Assembly: GCA_029204225.1 (NCBI GenBank)
Contig: CM055095.1
Coordinates: 29,906,414-29,970,413, forward strand
Direction of reading: 5' to 3'
Source of the DNA: Diphasiastrum complanatum
Lineage: Eukaryota > Streptophyta > Lycopodiopsida > Lycopodiales > Lycopodiaceae
DNA length: 64,000 nucleotides
Positions 12,101 to 25,200 of the stretch are shown piece by piece. How positions within the stretch are numbered: the stretch's first letter is position 1; each line of letters starts with the position of its first letter. A program made the position numbers and the translations under genes. Below the pieces are notes generated by a model that saw only the letters and a list, made by a program, of their open reading frames with translations, was not told where the DNA came from and did not search any database.

Positions 12101-15100
12101 AGTGATCTTCTATGGTAGGCAATCCTGTTACCATCTCCAATTTTCTCATCAATCTGAGGCTTCCCAAGTTCAAGTGACCAAGCCTCTTATGCCACAACTC
12201 AGTTTGCGATGGAATGGACGATAGCATTCAACCTGTACAATTTTGTATTGGGCTCTCTTACTCCATCCGCAATAACTTTGAACTTTTGGTTCACATCCTT
12301 CACAAAGCAACGATCATGGGCGAATTCTACTTTCAACTTTTGATCAGTAATGACTCCAACAGAAAGTAGATTTTTCTTCAAACCTGGTACGTAAAGTACC
12401 TCCCTGATTATCCTGCTTTTGCCATCAGGTAGTTGGATTGAAACGGTGCCTGTCCCCTTGATCTTGCACACCTCGCCATTTGCTTGTGAAACGGACGTTC
12501 CATTATCCAGCACTTTCATGCTACTGAACCAATTCTTGTTACTTGTCATGTGTCTTGTGGCTCCCGAGTCAATATACCACGCTTGATCATCTTGATTAGA
12601 TGACAATGCAGATATGTGCTAGAGTCTTCAATCTCACCCTCATCGACAAGGTTACCTGCTTGTTTTGGTTTCCCCTTGCCTTGTTCCGCCAGGAATTTGC
12701 GACATTCATTCTTCCAATGGCCCTTTTTACCACAATGGAAGCACTTGTCTTTCTTCTTGGTCTTACTGGAAGATCCCTCATCCTCCTGAGACTTGACAAA
12801 TTGCTGCTTAGACTTCTTCTTGCCCTTGCCCTTGCCTTGTTTTTGGCGTGTCACAAGTGCCTGATCGTCAGTATTTTGACATCTAGCTTTCACCATTTCT
12901 CACCGTTGCTCTTCCTGCATCAAGATTCCTGTGAGCTCATCAAAGGTTGGCAATCTTTCTCTTGATGCTATTCCGCTCACAAACATTTGATAGGGTTCTA
13001 CATTGCCACACAATGCATTGTGCACCAGCTCCACATCACGTATGCGCTCACCAATAGAATGCAGTTCATCTCTCATTGTCTTGATTCTGGTCATGTACGT
13101 CTGAATGTGCTCTCCTTGCTCCATTCGGGCACTATTTAGCTTTGACTTCAGAAACATGATTCTTGATGGATTTGACGTCTCGAACTGCTCCTTTAGCACA
13201 TCCCATGCCTGTCTGGGTGTAACAACATCACAAATGTGGGTAATGATGTGATCCTTCACTGACAAGTTAATGAAGGTCAAAGCTTCCTCATCTTTTTGTC
13301 GAACACTTTGATATCCGCTTCATTTGGCGGCCTTCTCTGTAATAGATCCTAACACCACAGTAGGGCAAACACTAACTGATCCACCCTACCTTGCCTACTC
13401 CCTGATATAGAGTAAGCCGAGCCCAGTGTGAGGACTGGTAGCATGCAACTGCCAAGTGTCGGCCACGTGTCACTGATGTGGCCGACTGCACGTCGGGACC
13501 CAACTGGGAGCCCTATCCTGCTGACAGGGTCCCTAGGCTGTGTTAGGCCCGCCATGGCTATGGACCGTGCTGGGGCACACTACTCACACTGTCTTGCCCT
13601 GTTGGTCATGTACGCTGGACACGACCCTGACTGTGGTATCTGACCTATTTGTGTTCTCTAGGGTTTGGCACTGGTTACGAGCTCGTAACACTCCCTCCCC
13701 CTTAAGAACCGTCTTGGTCCTCTAAGACAAAGTCTGGAAAAATCTTGCGAAGGACGCTGCCTCTTTCCCAAGTGGCATTCTAAACAGGCTGATCATTCCA
13801 CTTAACCAGATATTCTCGGTATAGAGTATGACGAGTCTGCGTCTCTCTACTATCAAGAATCTCCTCTGGTTCATGTGGAGGTTGCTGAGGATCCAATGGG
13901 AGAACTAGAACACTGTCCCCTACCAGATTGTCTGATCTGGTTAAGGCTTTTCATAACTGACTTACATGAAAGACTAGAAAAACCTTATTGCTGTGTGGGA
14001 GTTCTAGTTCATAGGTGACCTCACCTAGTCTTCTACTGATGGTAAAGGGACCACGATACCTTGGAGACAGCTTAGCACACACTCCTGATTTGAGGGTTTT
14101 AGAGTCGACTGGGACTCTCAAGTAGACTTTCTCACCAATGGAGAACTGCACATCCCGTCTATGCGGATCTGCATAATGCCTGGCTCGATCCTGGAACTGC
14201 CTGATGCTACGCTTAGCATGTTCTATCATCTGGTTTAGGTCCTCTAAAAAGTTTCTAGCTGCTTCAACTTTTTCTTGTTTAAACCCTATAGCTGTGGGTG
14301 AGCGTGGCTGAAAACCGTACATCAGCATAAATGGGCTGTATCCCGTAGCTGAATGTTTGGTACTGTTGTAAGCAAACTCTAATATCGAGAGATACTCCTC
14401 CAATTAGTCTGCTTCTTGCTGACGTATGCACGAAGCATATCCTCCAGCACCTGATTTACCCTCTCTGTTTGACCATCCGTCTGTGGATGGTCGGTGGTAC
14501 TCATATTAAGTTTAGTATCGAGATGATGGAATACTGCCCTCCATGGGTTGCTCCATCATCAACCATAACTCTTACTGACTGGTTACCAACTTTCCCATGC
14601 ATACGTACTAGGTCATGCGGCCCAAAGCTGAAGGGTCTCGCTAGCATTGCAGAGGTCAGCTGACAACAATGTTCATGATCTTCATGATACATTGTAAACC
14701 CTATAGCTGTGGGTGAGCGTGGCTGAAAACCGTACATCAGCATAAATGGGCTGTATCCCGTAGCTGAATGTTTGGTACTGTTGTAAGCAAACTCTAATAT
14801 CGAGAGATACTCCTCCCAATTAGTCTGCTTCTTGCTGACGTATGCACGAAGCATATCCTCCAGCACCTGATTTACCCTCTCTGTTTGACCATTCGTCTGT
14901 GGATGGTCGGTGGTACTCATATTAAGTTTAGTATCGAGATGATGGAATACTGGCCTCCATGGGTTGCCCCATCATCAACCATAACTCTTACTGACTGGTT
15001 ACCAACTTTCCCATGCATACGTACCAGGTCATGCGGCCCAAAGCTGAAGGGTCTCGCTAGCATTGCAGAGGTCAGCTGACAACAATGTTCATGATCTTCA

Positions 15101-18100
15101 TGATACACTTTGATCTCGGAAGCTACCGAGTCACTGGGGAAACATACAGTCTGAACAAGATGAACTTGTTTTTTATCTTTCTTATCTTTTTTAGTGAAAG
15201 GCCCCTTGGGACACTGTCTGACTGTGTGTCCCTTGCCCATACGCACAAAGCACAAACGTTCTTGTTTGGCTTTCTCAAAATCATCTGGTTTAAGGGCTGT
15301 ATGAGTGAAGGGCATTTCTGAGGAGCTTCACTTTTAAATTTATCTTCTTTTTAAATTGAAAGTCTTTCTGAGAAGGCTGCTCAGAAAGTGGCTGCTGTCT
15401 CGCCCTCTTCCTACCCACTGAATCATCATAGATCTGAGCATATCTGAGAGCTTGCTCAAGGGTAGTAGGCGAGTTTCTCTAGACCTCTACGTAGTAGGCG
15501 AGTTTCTCTGGACCTCTACTTTATATTCATCTTTGAGGCCACGGACAAATCCATTGATTTTCTGATAATCATCCATATTTCTAATCTTTAAAATTGCTTC
15601 TCGATACTGCGAGATATATTGGATGAGGGACTTGTCCATTACTGTTTTTTCCCAGGCTTCCCAGGCTCTATCAAGTTCATTTTCAGGTAGGAATTCTCTT
15701 AGGAAGGCTTCTTCAAAGCCCTTCCATGACCGGGGAGTTTGCGCAGTCTCCTGGAGATTTAACCACCACTTATAGGCCATAGGCCCTAAGAAAAGACTGG
15801 CCTCAATAGCTTGCAAATGGTCAGGGGTCTGTTTAAGAGCATGAATGTTCTTCCATTTGCTGAGGAAGGCTTGTAGAATATCTGCATTTCTATCCTTCGC
15901 TACTAGTCCTCACACTGGGCTAGGAGGGGCTTACTCTATATCAGGGAGTAGGCAAGGTTGGGTGGATCAGTTAGTGTTTGCCCTTCTGTGTTGTTAGGAT
16001 CTATTACACTGGTATCCTTTCGCGGAACTCAAAATCAAGCTTTTGAGTTCAGTGAACGAGTCGTCCACACTGGACTTGAAATTGGCTAATGCCAACTTCA
16101 GCTCATCCACTTTTGTTACCAACTGGAGAAACTGCTCCTTGGTAACCAGTTTGTCGAGTTCTTCGGCGAACTGTTCATGTTCTTCCAATTCCATGGGTTC
16201 CTTCCCTTTACTGTAAGCCAAGGCTTCTGTTTCAAGTTCGTCGAAGCCTCTCTCCGGGGGTTGATCAGGTTTCTGAGGAGTGGTCATCTTCGGAACTGAA
16301 AGAGAGCTACCTTAACTTTTGAAGGAAAAAAAGTCTAAAAGACTAATTTACAACTGTACAAGGGAAAGGAAAGATGACTTAGCTATTTCTGAGGACTGTA
16401 CTTCCAAAGAAAAGATGAAGAGGAACCCTCTCAGCTCTTTTACCCAAGATTTCAGATCTGCTGTCCCGGAAAATCCCAGTTTGAAGCTTCAAAATGGTGT
16501 CAAATTTCCCGGTTCTTGAGTTGAGTAGCTGACTGATCTGATTTCAGGTGTGGGGCTGCAACAAACTGAGTAAAAACCGGAAATATGCAAGAAAAATCCG
16601 GAATTTTTGAAGTCCCTGCCCTCGCTGTCTGCACAGCAACCTATCTGGCCCAATTTGTTCAATTTACAACTCAAAAATCCGCTTGAATCTCTGAGTTGAC
16701 CTCAGCTGGTAGGTCTCTGGTCTGTGGCAATCAAGTTTGAAGTTCAAACTTCTGAGAAATCTTGAAAAACAGGGATGAAATTCCACTTTTTCACCTCCCT
16801 GTCCAGTGCTGGCCCTGCTAGGAAAATTTGCTTGAAAACCCCTCAAACTTCCTTGGATTTCTTTGAAATTTTAGAGGTAGATGTCTGATCCTACAGCGAT
16901 GGACCTGCTCGCTGGTTTCTACTCTAAATCCTTTCTAAAATCTCCTATCAGATGTATGAAATCTGATATAGATTGCTGCCTTTCCAGCGATTTACCTACA
17001 GAAGGAATTCACTATCTTGCCCTGTTGGTCATGTACACTGGACACGACCCTGACTGTGGTATCTGACCTATCTGTGTTCTCTAGGGTTCGGCACTGGTTA
17101 CGAGCTCGTAACATTCTCTCATCACCTGTGACGACTTCCCACACGTCTTTCTCCATCAGTATGTTTTTCATTTTGAATTTCCACACTGCATAGTTGGAAA
17201 TCCCGTCCAATGTGCTACTTTCACTCAAAATGGACTCTCCCATGTTTGCCATCGCAAAACTGCTTGAAACTTCCGCCGTAGGCTAAAGACAATATGCCGA
17301 GGCCAACAATGATGTCAGAAGTTGAAAATAATGACCTGCACTTTTTCCCTTACCAGGCCACTCACCGCTTTTCTACCAATTTGAATGCCAAATCGGCGTC
17401 GCCTTCCAAAATGCACTCAATCGTCAACTCCCAACTTCGTGCCCAGTGAAATGGTGAAATCACTTCTGGTGCGCTTTGAACACTTTCTCTGCTGCAATCA
17501 CTTTGTTTTGCGGTAGCGTACTTGCAGGTACAGTCCGGGTGCCCTTCGTTTGGAGGTTATAGCTTTTCGTTTGGTCAAAATAGGCTAAAGGACTAAAAAA
17601 TAAGGGCTTTTTGAACTTTTGAACTGTTTCTTCACCTTGAAGAAACTTCACCTTTCACATGTGAAGGGACCCAACTCCAATTTCAGTTTGAAAATTTTTA
17701 ATGAAGTTGAATGGCCAATCTTCCTTCAATGGCCTTCAGGTCCTTTCAAAGCCCTTCTCACCTCAATCCAATGGCTACCTTGGATCCAACGACCCACAAC
17801 TATTCTTGGAGGCTCGATGTTTACCACAGATCTATGTGACTGGAGATCCGACGGTCCTGGGCGCTTTTGTGTGCTGATCCACGCGCTTGCAGGCACGTCT
17901 CACTTTGGAACACTATGTGTTCTTTGGTTTTGAAGCGCGCGACCCGGCCTCCACGGCCTCCACGACCTCTCCTCTTTCCTGATTTCTTGCTTCTTTTCAA
18001 GCCAAATCAGCTTGTTCTTGCACGATTCTGGAGCGTTTTCGATCCAATCTGAATCTGTAGCTGGCTGCGCCCTATCTCTGCGCCCTGAAGGAACTTTTCA

Positions 18101-19010
18101 GATCTGTATTTGGCCTTGGAACGACTGAGAACAGCTGGTTTTTCCAACAGTTTTCTGATTTTTACCAAGAAACCCTTCTTCAGCTCTTTTCCAAGCAATT
18201 TTCAGCTTTACTCTGAGTTTTTTTCTTACAAATTCAACCTCCCTGAGGTCGCCCTAGTCCTACCAATCTGATGGGACTGACGGCATACGATTTGGAAAGG
18301 ATTTCACAACACACGGTTCAACTTTGCAGAGAAAGCTTCAAAACCCCACCGAAGCTGAGAAATTCATAATTTTTGCAGTTTTTCACCAAATCCTGCCCTG
18401 TCAATTGCTATGGCCACTATCACTGTCTTTGCAGCTCCTCTGCAAATCCCTTTACGCCTAACGACTGTCTATACAGTGACTTTTCTTTCCGTCTTCAGCC
18501 CGCCGTAAAGCCCGAACTCTCAGAAGACTTCTCTTCTCCTGAAGCTCTCTTCGACGGTGATGCTGTACTGTGTACACTCCCTGTACGGCTCTGATACCAA
18601 CTTAGAATTTGCTTTGCACAGGAACACAGATCATGCTACACAGTAACACCGACAGAAAACACTCTCCACTGCAAGCTCACATAGCAACTGTATTTCTCAA
18701 AATGAAATTACACTGTACATATAGTTGTTCACTCAGGCAACCCATGCATGACCCAGGTTGCCGTTGGCGGGACGCGTGTCCCGTCGACTTGCCTCGTGGC
18801 GATCTACTCTCTCTCCCCCTCAAGAGTCAAGACTTAGTGGCAAGTGCTCACTCAAACTCATATGATCTAGATTCTAATTTCTATCTCAATAAGCTAGCTA
18901 ACCTAAGTTACTATTACTTATTACTAAGTTCTAACACACCAAACTAACATCTAACATTCTAACTTTAACATTTTTAAATTCTAATTTCTCACTCACACAC
19001 ACCTAAACGC

Positions 19011-19046
<36 letters not shown>

Positions 19047-19166
19047 GTCTCACCCACACACACGCCCCCCTAACTCTACCTCCCTCTCTCTCAAACACAC
19101 TCTTCTAAGAATCTATTCACACACACACACACACACAACCACCCACCCCTAACTCTACCTCCCTCT

Positions 19167-19200
<34 letters not shown>

Positions 19201-22200
19201 GTCTCACCCACACACACGCCCCCCTAACTCTACCTCCCTCTCTCTCAAACACACTCTTCTAAGAATCTATTCACACACACACACAACCACCCACCCCTAA
19301 CTCTACCTCCCTCTCTCTCAAACACACTCTTCTAAGAATCTAAGGTCAAGGGCTTCAAGCTTCCATCAATGACCATTCCATCTCCCTACACTCAAAAGTT
19401 CAAACCCTACAATAAACAAAAACCTTCAAACATTCTCTCTCTCTCTCTCTCTCATCGCGGTTTTTTCATCAAACCACGATTCGATACAACATTGATATGG
19501 ATGCATAGCTTGTTCATCTGATAATGGAAATTTGAAAACTGAGTAAAATCTTGAAGAAATGATTGTTTGATGAAAATTGAAATACAAATGAATGTTTAAT
19601 GTACATTTTACATACTTTGGATAGCGGTGTTCACCAGGTTTAAAACACAATTGCGGATGAATAGTAGTGAACACCCACAAACAGATGGGCAGATTGAGAG
19701 AGTCAACCAGGTCCTAGAGGATATGCTTAGAGCATATGTTAGTGAAGCAGACTAACTGGGTGAAATATTTGCCACTAGTAGAGTATGAGTATAATGATAA
19801 AAAGCATGTGTTCACAGAAAAGAGCCCATATGAGCTCGATTATGGATCCAGCTGGCGAGTCTAGTGACTCTAGGATTTCCCAAGAAGGTACCTAGCGCTG
19901 CAGAGTTCTTGACTCAGATGCAGGCTAAGTTGGAGATAGCATGTCAAAGTCTTTCCAAGGCTTGAGCTAGAGTGGAGACTTAGTGTATTGTGGACCATGG
20001 CAAATTATTAGAAAGGTCAGCAAGGTAGCTTATAATCTGCAATTGCTGAGGGATGCAAAGTCCATCCAGTTTTTTCATGTGAGTCATTTAAAAAAATGCT
20101 TGCATGGAGGTGATAAGCTAGTGGGCGGCGTCGTAGCCCTTCAAGAACAAGATATGACAAATCATGGACTTGAGTGTATCTTGAGTGGAGATAGCGATGA
20201 TTGAGAAATCGTTTGATCCCCGAGTTTTTGGTAGCTTGGAAAGGATTACCATTGTCCAAAGTGACATGGGAGAGTCAGGTCCAGCTACAGAGGTCCTATG
20301 TAGAGTTTGTCATTGAGGAGCGATGACATTCTTGAGGAGGGAGAGAGTGTTGGGATTCAGTCATAGATCCACATATTTTGACGAGAGCGGTAGCTCCGGA
20401 GGTCATAGAACCAGTTTGAGACAACCGATGACTCTCCATCAGAGGCATCTGAGGCCAGTCGTGTCTAGGTGTACTATAGTCGCAACCCGGTGTACTTGCA
20501 CGTGACGTCCTGCGTGGCGAGTTTGGTAGAGCCGACGTACAACTGACCAAGTTAACTCGTAATCTGGAGGGCAGTGACTAGGGTTAGCCAGCATGTGTTG
20601 TGGTCTTATAGCTACATGTGTATAGTGGGCATGGGGGTGGCTTGGCATTAAGACACTGTATTCTTGGGTCAGTAGGGGTAGACTTGGTAGGCCAAGTAGA
20701 CTGAGCACCCACATGAGTGCCAAGTGCTCTCAGACCAGAATAGCAGGAAGTGGGCTTTAAGGCTTGCCTATGGATGGGAGGAGATTCATCTACACACTGG
20801 CTAGCTTGAGGTGAGGAGCTTGGAGCTCTTGGCTTGCAGAGGCAGGCCCGTCACGACCACCATTAGCAGTAGCAGTAGGGCCATCATCTACAGGAGAGGC
20901 TTTTCCATCAGGGGAGTCAGGTGGCAGGTCCGTGGCAAGGCATCGTCATGGTACCCTATGATTCACTCATTATTCATGGACACAAATAGCATGCATTCCA
21001 AGTGGACTCATCAACCAATGTTGGATGCCATGTGCTTGGTGACAGGAATAGTAGGTAGTTGGACATAAAGAGGGACCTGCCTATGGTTGGAGGATCATTC
21101 TTTACACTGGCCTTCCAAGTATAGGAGCTTGGAGAGAGGAGCTTGTGACACCAAGACTTTGTGGTAGCTAGTTGGACTGTATAGGGTGAAGATTGGACAT
21201 CTCGTTGGTTATGTCAAAAGTTTTTGTAAGCATGTGTTGGTTCTCCAATTCATGTTTATGCCGCTATTCATGTGCCATGGGATTTATGTAGCAAAGTTAT
21301 GTCTTCATTCTTATTCTCTTGTTCTTGTTGATCTCTTTATGTGGCATTCTTGGTCCATCAAGTTAGCATAGGATCTTAGTATATGCAGCAAATGACTCAT
21401 TTTATCCCAACACATAAGGCGGTAGATTATTCATCACATATTTAGACTTCATGGCTCACCTAGGTTCATTAATTCTATTGGACATTCATGTTTTACCCAT
21501 GGTTATTTAGAGGTGTAGTTGGGCAACAGTAGTGCAGTCGTCTTGGAATGAATGAAAAACTGAGAGTGTCGATCAAATTTTGGATGATCTACTTCAGGTT
21601 GTATGTGGGGGTTAAGCAATCTCAACGGGAGCTTTTTTTTGCCATTGTTGGAGTTTGCATGTAGTGATAAAATAATGTATCTAGAGAAATGAATTTTTTT
21701 GAGCTTAATCATGGTTTTAGGTCATTTACTCGAGTTGATGGTCAAAGAATTTGTGGGTGGACTCCATAGGGTTGAAGATTGCATTTCTCGTGTTATGTCG
21801 GGTATTAGCCTTGACATAGCATCAATATATATATTTTCTCTTGTATTTGTGGACATGCAGTTCTCATTTGCTATCTTCAGCCTAGTTTCGACCAACTGGT
21901 ATGTGCTAATTCTTTCTATCTTAAGTGGTGTATTTGCCCACTAGCTACACTATTTAGTCAGGTTTTTGAGCAAGCCAAAGTGGAGAATTTTCCCATGAGG
22001 AAGTCGGAATTTCATTCGATTGGTGTTGCTCTTTAGTGCTAGCCTTCATCATGACTGGGTTTATTGCCTTTCACCTTTGGGGAAGTGATAGAAACTTAGT
22101 ACATTGGTCTTTGTACAAATGTATGAAATCTAATGTGGACATTTGTTTGCTCATGTGACTTGCATCTACTCTTGGGTTCTGATGAAGTGAGTAGGGATGT

Positions 22201-25200
22201 CATAGCATCTGGTCCAGGCTATGAATGATGAAGTTGATGTTTTAAGACTTTGTGATTGGACTCCCTAGGGGTGAAAATTGCATGTATCCTTTGTAGGGTA
22301 TTATCCTAGACTTGACATTGACATTTATATTGATTCTGGTTTTAGCAAAGGAAAACGTGAGACAACGGATGGATCGAAGCTATCCATTTGCTAATAAGAA
22401 TCGCACCCTAAGAGAGTTTTGAGCAAGGATACGTTTTAAAGAACTCGACTTCTAAGTTCTTTTGCAACAAGGAAGTATTATAAATAATCTTCAAGGTTTT
22501 GAGGATTTTCGAAAATTGTTAGAAAGAGAAATGAAGTTGGTTATGAATTAGCATTGCAACATGAGTGTAAAGCTCATCCTATTTCTCATGTTTCACGTTA
22601 GAAGGGGGTTTCACATGATGGATAGAATTGGACAACCTGTGGAGTTTTATATTTGTACGAGCACAAGAAGGTGATTCACAAACTGAGAAGAGTATTGAAT
22701 GGGAGGTAGAGACAATTGCAAAATTGTTTGCCTTAGTGCCTAGTTGCGTGACACTGAAGACCTCCCAGTTGTGCTTTATGGGACACCAACAATAGTTTGC
22801 ATGCACAATTTCTTAATCTCACATTGTAGACAATGTTGCTCGAGGAGGGAAGGGGTGTTTTATGCTGCTACACCCTTGTCACATCGTAAAATATCATACT
22901 GGCTGGATCATCGGCTTGTGGTGACCTGTTTGTAATTTATATGTAGATATTAGCTAGGTTATTGACCTTAGGTGACATGCTTGTAATATGCATATGGGTA
23001 CTGGATCTCATGAAGATTTGTTGGATTGACCTCAATTGTAGTAGTTGACTAGTCAAAGGGACACATGTCCTATGCCGTGTGGCAATGTCTGATGGTCTTA
23101 GTAAATGCTCCATTGCTTGCCTATTTGTGAGGTTATGCCAAGTGGCATGCACTGGTGGTAGGTATGCATGCACAACGGGTCAGCTTAGGAGTGTCAAGAC
23201 GAGAGGGGATGAGCCTAGCAAAGGCATGCCATTCTGCAATTTGTTGGATGGACACTAGAATCAAACTCTGTGAGAAATCAATGAGGTGAAAAAAGTTTCC
23301 TCTTGCTATGTTCTATCCCAGTTAGTTTGTGACAGAAGTTCGCCACCTCCATGATCAAAAGCTATCAAATGAGAAGCCAGTTAGGGCATTTTATATCCTA
23401 GATTAGAGCTTTCAAATAAGTGGGGGCTCACCTAAAAGTTTTCATTGGGACCAAATACAATTGATGGGACTTTACAGGTCTATTTCCAATTAAGAAGGCC
23501 TCAGCAACAGCTTAATAGACCCTAATCAAATGTCGTAACTATTTCTATGTAAGTTTTTACATGTCTATAAACATCATCCAGATGTATCATGTTACATTTG
23601 CCAGAAATATCTCATGTGTGTGTGTGTGTGTGTGTGTGTGTGATGTAAAACATCCTATTATTATCAAATTGTAAGCTGTCATATTTTTAAAGCACAGAGA
23701 TTTTAGGCCTTCCAGCAAGAAAAAACTATCGTGTAGAACATCAATTGTTGTCCACATGAGCACTTAGCATGCAGCCTCGCCCCAGTGTATAGAGTTGGTC
23801 CCAACAGATCCATGCTTGATGGTGAGATGGTGTATTCTTTGCACATTTGATCCAAGTTAAGTAACAAAGACAAGGGGTGATTGATAGATTGAGATCCATT
23901 GCAGTTCACATCTTGTAGTTTTTTGTTGGTAACTCTTGTATGCATCATACTGTTCACTTGCATTAGATTTAAGCTCTTTGTTAAGATTTGTGATTGTGTT
24001 CTATATGCTCTGTTTGTATGTCTATGACCAGGTCGGGTATTTGGGAGAGGCATATGATGAATGGGTTCACAAACCTATAGTTAGCAAGGAAAGCCCTCGA
24101 TTTTTTGCAAACAGATATCTTGAGGTACGGGCAAGAAGAAAGAAATCTAGCTCTGAAATAGATGTTCTTGTTTGAGTAGCCATCACACTAATGCTCAATT
24201 GTCACGATGTTGCAGATTTACATGATGCCTCCTCCTTTTTGTTTGTGCTTTCATACTTGTTGCAACTTTGCCATCAATACTCGAAGCTTGTGCAACTTGA
24301 TCTTGTAACAATGTTGTTTGACAGTCTTTGACTCGTACAGTGTGGTGGGTTATTCCAATAGTCTGGTTGCCAGTTATTTGCTATACACAAATGCTGGCAG
24401 TCAGAAGGGGCTTACAATGGACAGCTGTAGCACCAACAATGTTGTTTGGAACCTTTGCATGGTCGTTCATCGAGTACAGCATGCATCGATTTCTTTTTCA
24501 TGTCAAGACAAAAAGATACTGGTGTGTTTTATGAGGACTATTTTTTATTAGTGTACCCATTACAAGCAAGCAGTATCCAAGGTTGTCAGTTACTACACAA
24601 GCTAGTGAAAACCCAAGGTTCGAAAGCAGAAGCTGTAATTGCTTTGAAATCAAGTTTGATAATTATCAGTTTTTTATTGATCATTTTGGTTGGTTGTTAT
24701 TCAACAGGTCAAATACTGCCCATTACCTTCTTCATGGATGTCACCATAAGCATCCAATGGATGGTTATCGTCTGGTTTTCCCTCCTGCAGCTACTGCTGG
24801 CTTTTGTGCTCTGGTACATGCGATTGATGAACTTAACATTTAATTTTATTGTTTGACACATACTAAAGCTTGAGCTTTAGCTGATTGGCTTTTATCATTG
24901 GTCAGCAATGAATTTTTGTTGTTAAAGTGATCATGGTTAAATTCACAGCAGAATCTTCTGAATTTCGTTTAACTTGCAATACTGTGCGATGCCTCTAATA
25001 GCTTATGATACGTGCTTGCAGTTCTGGCCCATTGTCAATCTGTTATTTGCTCGCAACCTGGCTCCTTCTTTTTTTGGTGGTGGTTTACTTGGCTACGTTT
25101 TATATGACCTGACTCATTACTTTTTGCATCACGGTGTCCCTTTTAATGATGCAAGTCGTAAGATTAAGGTATGCATGAACTTCCTATGTATCTTGCAGTA

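Larger units (their letters stand above)
13338..17113 (-). mobile_element. Nested Ty3/gypsy element, internally deleted
   Basis: The element starts TGTAATAG at 13338 and ends CGTAACA at 17113 on the plus strand. It is flanked on both sides by TTCTC (13333-13337 and 17114-17118), a 5-bp target-site duplication. Removing it brings the two halves of the copia gag back together at the duplicated site. Coding order in the minus direction is gag, zinc knuckle, protease stub, integrase; reverse transcriptase and RNase H are absent. A polypurine tract (minus AAGGGGGAGGGAG, 13703-13691) abuts the 3' LTR. With about 3.8 kb and no polymerase it is non-autonomous. Confidence 0.85.
9588..18803 (-). mobile_element. 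Ty1/copia retrotransposon with nested gypsy insertion
   Basis: Related terminal sequences of about 200 bp occur at 9588 and 18602 in direct orientation. In the minus-strand direction the order is: LTR, primer-binding site (18599-18588), long leader, gag start (17252), nested gypsy element, rest of gag, zinc knuckle, protease, integrase, partial reverse transcriptase, RNase H, polypurine tract (about 9870-9858), LTR. This is the copia order (integrase before reverse transcriptase). Without the gypsy insertion the element would be about 5.4 kb. The reverse transcriptase core is deleted, and frameshifts and a stop break gag-pol, so it cannot move on its own. Confidence 0.85.
3253..24031 (+). other. 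Intron 1 of the fatty acid 2-hydroxylase gene (20,779 bp)
   Basis: The donor is CAG|GTACGG at 3252/3253 and the acceptor is GACCAG|GTC at 24031/24032; the junction is phase 0 and restores the conserved family sequence. Introns 2-5 are 200, 186, 208 and 223 bp, so this one is about 100 times longer. Most of it is transposon-derived: gypsy and hAT remnants, the copia element with a nested gypsy element, LTRs and microsatellites. That exons 1 and 2 belong together is inferred from phase and protein continuity; no transcript was available. Confidence 0.85.

Noticed and set aside
13951-15816. A gypsy element with complete pol
   Set aside because: Only gag, protease stub and the second half of integrase are present; no reverse transcriptase motif occurs anywhere between 13338 and 17113.
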